Of a stretch of DNA of 22,866 bases, positions 1 to 5,747 are shown piece by piece. The position numbers and the translations under genes are program-made. Where the stretch lies: positions 1 through 22,866 of the forward strand of contig JBNMKZ010000039.1 in the NCBI GenBank assembly GCA_050874585.1, in the 5' to 3' direction. The notes beneath the pieces were generated by a model. The model made no database searches. It saw only the letters and a program-made list of their open reading frames with translations, and had not been told where the DNA came from. The stretch is from UBA1067 sp050874585 (lineage in GTDB: Bacteria > Verrucomicrobiota > Kiritimatiellia > RFP12 > UBA1067). Every line of letters begins with the position of its first letter. The stretch's first letter is position 1.

Positions 1-89
1 AGGTAATCTGCACAGTCTTGATCGGTTGAGAACCAATCAAGGAACTCCTCAAAGTTCTTCGGATATGGATGTTCGGTAGTCGCTTTCAT
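1..89 (-). CDS. IS1595-family transposase, N-terminal fragment (cut by window edge)
   Basis: Reading leftwards from an ATG at 89, an open frame of 29 codons runs off the window. The visible residues include the stretch NFEEFLDWFSTDQDCADY. This resembles the start of IS1595 (ISXO2-like) DDE transposases, which open with a 'F..F...F.TE..C..YL' pattern leading into a zinc ribbon that follows RWP-G-CP. Only the part before the zinc ribbon is visible, so neither the catalytic DDE residues nor the intactness of the element can be judged. No terminal inverted repeat could be assigned in 90-168. It could also be an unrelated zinc-ribbon protein. Confidence 0.6.
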   Translation of the reverse strand, partial: MKATTEHPYPKNFEEFLDWFSTDQDCADY

Positions 90-168
90 GCCTGAAATGG
101 TATCACAATCTGCAAGGCCCGTCAATCAGCCACCCAGTTAAAACAAAACCAAAGAGAGGAGCAAGAAC

Positions 169-696
169 GTGAACATGATGAAACTGATGTTGGTTGCTGG
201 TACGACGGCCGTCCTTACGGGGTGTCTTGCCGTACGGCAGAACGATGGCGGCGAATCGCTGGCACACCCATTCATTACGAAGGACAAGATCCACGAGAAG
301 TATACGGTTGGGAAGGAAAAGGTGACGGCATCTGATTCGGTCAGTAGTCTCTTTTTCTTTATACGATGGGGGTCTGAGGCGACGCATATCGCTGATTTGG
401 CTGATTGTAATCGCGCTACGCTCGTCGGGCATGCCAAGAATGGGGCCTATGCGATCGCTTGCGATAAGGCTGGTTGCGACGCGATTGTGGGGGCTAAATA
501 CAAGGTTAACTCCAAAAACTATTTTTTCATCTACCAGCATGCGACGGCGGAACTTTCTGGCTATCCAGTAAACCTGACTGAAGTAGAGGTGATTCCGGCG
601 GATAAGAATACGCCGATTCTGTACAATGGCAGGGTGTATGATGGCAGTCAGTCTGGAGCGCAGATTCCGGGCATCGCTGCTCCAATCGTGAAATAA
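169..696 (+). CDS. Small secreted lipoprotein, TRL/DUF6567-like
   Basis: A 175-residue protein with a lipoprotein signal: a hydrophobic stretch and the lipobox L16-T-G-C19, so mature Cys19 should be lipidated and the protein held in a membrane facing the periplasm. The start is a GTG, chosen because AGAGGAG (155-161) sits 7 nt before it; the ATG at 175 would be 13 nt away. The body has the pattern of small TRL-like/DUF6567 lipoproteins: a 'SSLFFFIRWG' strand, then alternating Ala and Cys helices, then 'CDAIVGAKYKV...YFFIYQHATAELSGYPV'. Those families have no established function. The family assignment is by eye and tentative; the lipoprotein call is firm. It stands alone between an IS fragment and an inverted repeat. 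Confidence 0.8.
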   Translation: MNMMKLMLVAGTTAVLTGCLAVRQNDGGESLAHPFITKDKIHEKYTVGKEKVTASDSVSSLFFFIRWGSEATHIADLADCNRATLVGHAKNGAYAIACDKAGCDAIVGAKYKVNSKNYFFIYQHATAELSGYPVNLTEVEVIPADKNTPILYNGRVYDGSQSGAQIPGIAAPIVK

Positions 697-726
697 GGTT
701 TGCCTTCGCATCAGTTGAGAGACCGG

Positions 727-774
727 TCATAAACTTGCCTTGGAGATGTGTGTTCACCCAAGGCAAGTTCATGA
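727..774. repeat. Long inverted repeat / terminator-like hairpin
   Basis: AACTTGCCTTGG (732-743) is the exact reverse complement of 758-769, with a 14-nt loop. After one mismatch the stem continues with TCAT (727-730) pairing ATGA (771-774), giving 16 of 17 pairs. It lies 30 nt after the lipoprotein stop, as a terminator would, but no T-run follows on either strand. It could act as an mRNA 3' stabiliser, a Rho-related end or a mobile-element remnant. The rest of 697-990 holds no gene I can support. Confidence 0.6.
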
Positions 775-991
775 TGAGGCAATGAGTGGGTAGGGGGTGC
801 GTGTAGGCTACAGTCTTGGACAAGCGCTTCGGGGTGCCGAAAGTATTGCTGGAGACCGCAAGAAACATTCGCACCGTCTGGATTATGGATTGTCAAGGGA
901 ATCATGTGCGGATTTTCGTGGGAATTACGCCTGTCGGTGATTCGGTGAGTGTTTCTTCCCTTTTCTTGCACTTGCGTGGCGGCACCGTATG

Positions 992-1000
992 TGGTAGTAT
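992..1000 (+). promoter_or_regulatory. Promoter for the 1033-5216 operon (extended -10)
   Basis: TTGCGT (972-977), then 17 nt, then TAGTAT (995-1000). The -10 is preceded by TGG (992-994), an extended -10 element. Transcription would start near 1007, leaving a leader of about 26 nt that contains AAAGG before the ATG at 1033. Confidence 0.5.
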
Positions 1001-1032
1001 ATCCGCCAAATACGGAAGTAGAAAGGTCGAAC

Positions 1033-2028
1033 ATGAGTTGTAAGGGTCTGTGCCTGATGAGCGGCGGCTTGGATAGTCAGCTGGCCGTTCGGGTGTTGCA
1101 GAATGCGGGTGCGAAGGTTGAGGCGGTTACCTTCACGACACCGTTCTTTTCGGCGGACGCGGCGAAAAAGGCGGCGGGGCGTTTGGGCGTTCGGTTGCAT
1201 GTCGTGGACTTTACGGACGATGAAATCGCGCTGATTGAGAATCCGCCCCACGGTTTCGGTGGTGCGATGAACCCGTGCATCGACTGCCATGCGACGATGA
1301 TTCGCCGCGCTGGCGAGTTGATGACGCAACTCGGCTATGAGTTTGTTGCCACGGGTGAAGTTATGGGGCAGCGTCCCATGAGCCAGAACAAGCAGTCCCT
1401 CGGTGTGGTCGAGAAGGACTCGGGGCTGAAGGGCCGTCTGATTCGTCCCATGTGCGCCAAGCTTCTTGAGCCGACAATCCCCGAACTTGAGGGGAAGATT
1501 GACCGCGAGAAGTTGCTGGACATTTCGGGACGGGGGCGCGAGCGGCAGATGGCGCTCGCGGCGGAGTTCGGCATCGTCGACTATCCGAGTCCGGCGGGCG
1601 GGTGCAAGCTGACGGAAATTGGATTCGGGCATCGGCTGAAGGACCTGATGGAACATGAGGGTCTCAGGGATCGTCGCCTGGTTGAACTGCTTCTGATTGC
1701 GCGGCGCTTTCGGCTTCCGGACGGCAGTAGCGTCATTTTGGGTCGGGATCGGTCGGACAATGCGGTTTTGCAGGCGGCGGCTGAACTGGGGACGGTGCTT
1801 GCGCCGGTCAATGTTCCGGGGCCGACGGCCTTGATTCCACGTCTCAAGTCTGCGGCGGACTTGGTCCTCGCGAAGGAACTCGTCTGCTCCTACTGCCGCT
1901 ACGACCAGTTGGTCGGTGACATTACTCTGCACATTTGGGGAGACGGTGCCCCGTCCGAAGGTGATGGCATCGTGTCCGTTCCCCGCCCCTACGAGCGCAC
2001 GAAGTTTAAGGAGTACCAGATATGTTAG
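1033..2028 (+). CDS. ThiI/MnmA-like PP-loop tRNA thiolation enzyme with C-terminal RNA-binding-like region
   Basis: A 331-residue cytoplasmic protein. The N-terminal PP-loop S10-G-G-L-D-S15 binds ATP and adenylates a substrate in the ThiI/MnmA class. Candidate catalytic or metal-binding cysteines are C82 and C85 (NPCIDC) and C191 in SPAGGCKLT. The last third contains 'LPDGSSVILGRDRSDN', resembling the NFACT-R/DUF814 RNA-binding module, which would present tRNA or another RNA. It lacks the usual THUMP and rhodanese parts of ThiI and is not a canonical MnmA, so the exact target is unknown. The ATG at 1033 was chosen over in-frame starts from 949 because AAAGG lies 6 nt upstream and homologous PP-loop enzymes begin just before the loop. 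It is the first gene of a five-gene operon. Confidence 0.8.
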   Translation: MSCKGLCLMSGGLDSQLAVRVLQNAGAKVEAVTFTTPFFSADAAKKAAGRLGVRLHVVDFTDDEIALIENPPHGFGGAMNPCIDCHATMIRRAGELMTQLGYEFVATGEVMGQRPMSQNKQSLGVVEKDSGLKGRLIRPMCAKLLEPTIPELEGKIDREKLLDISGRGRERQMALAAEFGIVDYPSPAGGCKLTEIGFGHRLKDLMEHEGLRDRRLVELLLIARRFRLPDGSSVILGRDRSDNAVLQAAAELGTVLAPVNVPGPTALIPRLKSAADLVLAKELVCSYCRYDQLVGDITLHIWGDGAPSEGDGIVSVPRPYERTKFKEYQIC

Positions 2029-2696
2029 AGACGATTGCGGGTCACCTTGACGCTCTCGCGGCGCTTGCTCCGACCTGGGGCTATCTTCTCATCTTCGTCT
2101 TCATGGCCGTTGAATCGAGTTTCATTCCGTTTCCGAGCGAAGTGGTGATGATTCCAGCGGGCTTTCTTGCGGCACGCGGCGAATTGCAGGGCGGAAGCCC
2201 CCTCGTCTGCCTCGGGGTGGCGGTGGGCGTGGGCATTCTTGGCTCGCTTGCCGGGGCGTTTGTGAACTACTACTTGGCCCTTTGGGTGGGCAAGCCGTTT
2301 CTTGAGAAATACGGCAAGTACTTCTTCATCAAGCCGGAACCGCTGGCCCGTGCGTGTGAGGTCTTCAACCGCTATGGCGCGGCGACCACATTCGTCTGCC
2401 GACTGGTGCCCGTGATTCGCCAGCTGATTTCCATCCCGGCCGGCATTTCGCGCATGTCGCTCGGATCCTTTGCGCTGTTCACGGGGCTGGGTGCTGGCAT
2501 TTGGACGGCGATTCTCGCGGCGGTTGGCTATGTCCTGGGACGGCAGGCCGGCGATCTCTCCTACTTGGAGTTGTGCGTCCGGGGCAAGTCGCTCGCGGCG
2601 CAGAACCTGCCGTATGTCATCGGTGGGGCCGTCGTGCTGGTTGTCCTTTATGCGCTTGTCTCGAAACTGGTGATGGGAAAGAGGGAGCGGGTCTGA
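2022..2696 (+). CDS. DedA/VTT-family membrane protein
   Basis: A 224-residue integral inner-membrane protein of the DedA (SNARE-associated Golgi) family. Members are linked to undecaprenyl-phosphate or phospholipid flipping and to envelope integrity; the substrate of this one is unknown. Seen in the sequence: ESSFIPFPSEVVMIPAG near residues 30-47 (first re-entrant helix), the conserved arginine block 'FVCRLVPVIRQLISIPAGISRM' in the middle, and several long hydrophobic segments up to a basic C-terminus KRERV. Length is normal for the family. The start is supported by AAGGAG 8 nt upstream and a 7-nt overlap with the preceding gene, so translation is probably coupled. Confidence 0.93.
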   Translation: MLETIAGHLDALAALAPTWGYLLIFVFMAVESSFIPFPSEVVMIPAGFLAARGELQGGSPLVCLGVAVGVGILGSLAGAFVNYYLALWVGKPFLEKYGKYFFIKPEPLARACEVFNRYGAATTFVCRLVPVIRQLISIPAGISRMSLGSFALFTGLGAGIWTAILAAVGYVLGRQAGDLSYLELCVRGKSLAAQNLPYVIGGAVVLVVLYALVSKLVMGKRERV

Positions 2697-3550
2697 TGTT
2701 GCTTAAAGTTGAGCATCTGCGTGTGGCGTTTCATGTCGAGGGGCGACTCTCGGTGCCCGTTCGGGACGTCAGTTTCGAAATACCCGAGAAGGGCCGCGTG
2801 GCACTCGTCGGCGAGTCGGGGAGCGGCAAATCGCTCACGGCCCTGACGCTGGGCGGACTTGTGGACCGCGCCGAGATCACCGGGCGCATCATCGGTTCGC
2901 CGCGCATCGCGTACATCTTTCAGAATCCTATGCAGAGCCTGAACCCCGTCCTGCGCATCGATCGGCAGATTGGCGAGGCACTGGGCGGCGTTCATCCCGT
3001 GCGCATCGCCCAGTTGCTGGAGGGGGTTGGACTCCCCGCGTCCGCCGCCCGGGAGTATCCGTGCCAGCTCAGCGGCGGACAGCAGCAGCGCGTGATGATT
3101 GCCATGGCCCTCGCCGCCGAGCCGGATCTCCTCATTGCCGACGAGCCGACGACGGCTCTTGACGTGACCACGCAGAAGGAGGTTCTCGACCTCATTGATC
3201 GTGTGGCGGACGAACGGTCGATGGCCGTCCTGCTCATCACCCATAACCTGGGCCTCGTCTGCCGGCATTCCACCTTTGTGAATGTCATGTATGCGGGCGA
3301 AATCGTCGAGTCCGGTCTGGTGAAGGACGTGCTGAGCGCCCCCGTCCATCCTTATACGCAGGGACTCCTCGCGGCGGTTCCGTCCCTCGCCGCGCCGAAG
3401 GATGCGCCGCTGAAGGATATTCCCGGGGTCGTTCCGCCGCCTTGGAACTGGCCGACCGGGTGTGCCTTCCATCCCCGGTGCCCGCATGCGGACGAGGCTT
3501 GCGCGAAGGCCGTGCGCCCATTGTGCCGCCGGGCAGGCATGCCGGCATGA
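2696..3550 (+). CDS. Opp/Dpp-type ABC transporter ATP-binding protein
   Basis: A 284-residue ATPase of the peptide/nickel importer subfamily. Walker A is GESGSGKS (39-46), the signature LSGGQQQR starts at 125, Walker B is LLIADEPT with catalytic Glu150, and an H-loop ITHN follows. The C-terminal oligopeptide-type extension (oligo_HPY) is present, with CAFHPRCPHADEAC from residue 256; in relatives its cysteines can carry an iron-sulfur cluster. This matches the DppD/OppD half. No second ATPase, permease or binding protein is nearby, so the partners must lie elsewhere. The ATG at 2696 overlaps the DedA stop (TGATG) and has GAGGGAG upstream; longer in-frame starts inside dedA are unlikely. Confidence 0.9.
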   Translation: MLLKVEHLRVAFHVEGRLSVPVRDVSFEIPEKGRVALVGESGSGKSLTALTLGGLVDRAEITGRIIGSPRIAYIFQNPMQSLNPVLRIDRQIGEALGGVHPVRIAQLLEGVGLPASAAREYPCQLSGGQQQRVMIAMALAAEPDLLIADEPTTALDVTTQKEVLDLIDRVADERSMAVLLITHNLGLVCRHSTFVNVMYAGEIVESGLVKDVLSAPVHPYTQGLLAAVPSLAAPKDAPLKDIPGVVPPPWNWPTGCAFHPRCPHADEACAKAVRPLCRRAGMPA

Positions 3551-4899
3551 CTCCTTACCTTTCGATTCTGAAACTCGTCTGGCCGCTGGCGCTCGGCATG
3601 GTGAACAACGCCCTCATGCAGTTCACCGACCGGGCCTTTCTTGCGCATGAGTCCATGACTTCGCTGGAGGCGATTCTGCCCGCCTCCATGCTCGTTTGGA
3701 TCTTCCTCAGTTTCTTCCAGTCGGCGATTGCCTATTCGGGAGTTTTTGTCGCGCAGTACCACGGAGCGAAGAATGCCGCCGCCTGTGTGCGGTGCTATCG
3801 TGCGGCCGTGCTCCTGTCCGTCGTGTCGGGTCTTGTCCTTTTTGCACTCCTGCCGGTAGGGGGCTTTATCTTCAGCCTGTCTGCGCCCTCGGCCGAATTG
3901 CTGGCGCGGGAGAAGTCGTACTACGACATTTGCCTGTCGGGCGGATTCTTCCTTCTGGGGCAGATGGCGGCGGCTTCCTATTTCACCGGACTTGGGCGGA
4001 CGCGGATTGTCTTTTGGGTCAATCTCCTGGGCAATGTGCTGAATGTGGCCCTGGATCCCGTGCTGATTTTCGGGTTGTGTGGCTTCCCGCGTCTGGGTAT
4101 CGCGGGTGCCGCGTATGCGACGGTTGCCTCCATGTTTCTGCAGTGGGCCATTCTCACGTGGGCGGCGCATCGGGCGGTGCGCGGCATTTCGGCACCGGGC
4201 GGACTTTGGGGAATCGCCTGGAAGATTCTGCGGCTGGGTATTCTCTCCGGCGGCTATGCGGTGCTGAATACGCTCTCGTTTACGGTCTTCGTCTTCATCA
4301 CGGGGCGGGTTGGCGACGTGGCGTTCGCGGCATCCAATGCCTGCTTTACGGTGAATTACCTCCTTTTTGCCCCAATGGAGGGGTTCGCCCTCGGGGCGCA
4401 GACGCTGGTCGGCCAGGCTTGCGGACGAGGGGATGTTGAAGAGGCGTCCCGTGCGGTGCGGCGGACGCTCATTCTGGCCCTCTCGTTCATCGGGGTCGTC
4501 TCCGCGCTCGTGCTGGTTTGCCACCGTCCGATTCTCGCGCTTTTTGCTCCGCAGGACATAACGGCAGCGGATGAGTTCATGCGCATGGGGCGGTTGCTGT
4601 TCTTCCTGATGGCGACATGGCTGCTCTTCGATGCGGTGGATGTTGTCCTTTCGGGGGCACTCAAGGGGGCGGGCGATGCCCATTTCGTCTTTTGGTGGAT
4701 GCTGATCGCGGCATTTCTGATTTGGTTGCCGATGGTCTTCGTGGTTGCCTACTTTCGCAACACGATGCCGGCCCTATGGGCGACAATGATTGCCTATGTC
4801 GTCATCATCAGCGTTGGATCGTACGTGCGCTGGCGGCGCGGCAAATGGAAGTCGTATGACCTGATGTCGGATACAAAGCGCCGTGGAGTGGGACGATGA
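3547..4899 (+). CDS. MATE-family multidrug/metabolite exporter
   Basis: A 450-residue polytopic membrane protein with about twelve hydrophobic segments in two similar halves. The N-terminal stretch 'LVWPLALGMVNNALMQFTDRAFLAHES' and the later 'LGNVLNVALDPVLIFG' are typical of MATE exporters, which extrude organic cations or metabolites in exchange for Na+ or H+. The second half has 'GFALGAQTLVGQACGRGDVEEA', the usual G-Q repeat motif. The substrate cannot be read from sequence. The ATG at 3547 overlaps the ATPase stop (ATGA), so the two genes are probably translationally coupled; a start further upstream would lie within the ATPase gene. Confidence 0.93.
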   Translation: MTPYLSILKLVWPLALGMVNNALMQFTDRAFLAHESMTSLEAILPASMLVWIFLSFFQSAIAYSGVFVAQYHGAKNAAACVRCYRAAVLLSVVSGLVLFALLPVGGFIFSLSAPSAELLAREKSYYDICLSGGFFLLGQMAAASYFTGLGRTRIVFWVNLLGNVLNVALDPVLIFGLCGFPRLGIAGAAYATVASMFLQWAILTWAAHRAVRGISAPGGLWGIAWKILRLGILSGGYAVLNTLSFTVFVFITGRVGDVAFAASNACFTVNYLLFAPMEGFALGAQTLVGQACGRGDVEEASRAVRRTLILALSFIGVVSALVLVCHRPILALFAPQDITAADEFMRMGRLLFFLMATWLLFDAVDVVLSGALKGAGDAHFVFWWMLIAAFLIWLPMVFVVAYFRNTMPALWATMIAYVVIISVGSYVRWRRGKWKSYDLMSDTKRRGVGR

Positions 4900-5216
4900 A
4901 GGGGATTCTTCTGCTTTTCGCCCTGACCGTTCAGCCGATCGTCAATGAGGACTTTCTTGAGCCGAGCATCCAGAATGAGGTCGACCATGCGATTGCCCGT
5001 GCATCGTCCGTGACGAATGCCGCGTCCGCAGGTGGGGGCGTGAGGGCGACAAATTCGGTCGGGCGAGCGGTTGGACGCGATATCTTCGGTACGAATGGAC
5101 TCAGCCGAACGGCAATCGCCATTCGGTTGGTGTCCGAGCAGAAGGGGGACGGACGCTGGATGCGGGGGACAAACGACGTGACATCCGCCGCGCTGGAGAT
5201 TCTCCGCTCGCTGTGA
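4896..5216 (+). CDS. Small exported protein of unknown function
   Basis: A 106-residue protein beginning MKGILLLFALTVQP, a short hydrophobic start that could be a signal peptide or anchor, followed by a polar Asn/Asp/Ser/Gly-rich body (EDFLEPSIQNEVDHAIARA). No known domain is recognised. It is probably real because its ATG overlaps the MATE stop by ATGA, a GGAG lies 7 nt upstream, and codon usage continues that of the operon. It is the last gene before a hairpin at 5263-5280. Its function may relate to the exporter, but that is only positional inference. Confidence 0.6.
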   Translation: MKGILLLFALTVQPIVNEDFLEPSIQNEVDHAIARASSVTNAASAGGGVRATNSVGRAVGRDIFGTNGLSRTAIAIRLVSEQKGDGRWMRGTNDVTSAALEILRSL

Positions 5217-5262
5217 GGGATGGTGGATGCCGCGCACGCCCCCAAGCGAGCCGGGGAGGGGG

Positions 5263-5287
5263 CGGTTTTGCGTAAAACCGGCCTTTT
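5263..5287 (+). terminator. Probable intrinsic terminator of the 1033-5216 operon
   Basis: CGGTTTT (5263-5269) pairs with AAAACCG (5274-5280) around a GCGT loop, followed by GCCTTTT. The stem is 7 bp and the T-run is short. It sits about 45 nt after the last stop codon. Confidence 0.5.
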
Positions 5288-5324
5288 CGCTGGAGTTCGG
5301 TCCGTTGAGGGCGGGCGTCCTGTC

Positions 5325-5412
5325 TAATGGGCATTGGAGTACTTTCTAATGCCCATTAGAAATTTTTCCGACGGGCATCAGAATTCCGTCCGATGGGCAT
5401 CGGAATTCTGCC
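5325..5412. repeat. Array of four 22-bp dyad units
   Basis: Four consecutive 22-nt units start at 5325, 5347, 5369 and 5391. Each has a palindromic core of about 18 bp around a GG or CC centre (general form TTCYRATG-GG-CATYRGAA). Dyad centres are at 5330.5, 5352.5, 5374.5 and 5396.5, exactly 22 bp apart. Unit 2 reads TTTCTAATGCCCATTAGAAA with perfect 9-bp arms; unit 4 has perfect inner arms CGATG/CATCG. The change from TA/TA to CG/CG in both arms is compensatory. Units 1 and 2 can also form a 13-bp hairpin (5323-5335 with 5348-5360) followed by AATTTTT, and units 3 and 4 a 10-bp hairpin (5379-5388 with 5401-5410), both with 12-nt loops. Function unknown. Confidence 0.8.
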
Positions 5413-5479
5413 GCGAGGGGAGCAACCACGCTACTTGGGACGATTGTTTTCAGTCCCTGAACACACAGAATCGGCGCGG

Positions 5480-5544
5480 GCCCTTGCGGGCGGCTACGCC
5501 GTTGCTTCGCAACCTTGTCCTCCGAACCGCGAGCGGTTCGGAGG
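5480..5544. repeat. Cluster of short palindromes ending in a 26-bp palindrome
   Basis: Consecutive small inverted repeats: GCCC-TTGC-GGGC (5480-5491), CGGC-TAC-GCCG (5491-5501), GTTGC-TTC-GCAAC (5501-5513). They end in a strong one at 5519-5544, with 12-bp perfect arms CCTCCGAACCGC / GCGGTTCGGAGG and a GA centre. No T-run follows. The stretch between the dyad array and 5670 has no gene I can support: an open frame crosses it, but its composition is not protein-like. Confidence 0.6.
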
Positions 5545-5672
5545 CGCATCGACGGCCGACACTGAAATTCACGGAAGGGCGCGTCGGTTTTGTGTCCGGC
5601 TTCATCGGTTTTGGTGGCTTTGTCAGCCCCGCAGGGAGGGCAAAATTCTTCCGTGCCCGGAAGGGAGGGGGC

Positions 5673-5701
5673 TTGCAGGCGGACGCGATAATTGATACAA
5701 T
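5673..5701 (+). promoter_or_regulatory. Promoter of the beta-strand-repeat protein gene
   Basis: TTGCAG (5673-5678), 17-nt spacer, TACAAT (5696-5701), with an extended TGA just before the -10. Transcription should start near 5708. The short leader would contain a small hairpin, GCCGA (5713-5717) with TCGGC (5723-5727), immediately before GGAAAGG (5728-5734), which is 13 nt from the ATG at 5748. Confidence 0.55.
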
Positions 5702-5747
5702 ACCGACCATCAGCCGAATAAATCGGCGGAAAGGCAGTGAAAGTCCT

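Noticed and set aside
816..1043. 75-residue plus-strand open frame
   Set aside because: No ribosome site or recognisable sequence, and it runs over the promoter and start of the thiolase gene.
5334..5747. Protein-coding use of the frame upstream of the signal peptide
   Set aside because: The stretch crosses the dyad array, palindromes and promoter, and its translation is not protein-like. Only the part from 5748 is a gene start.
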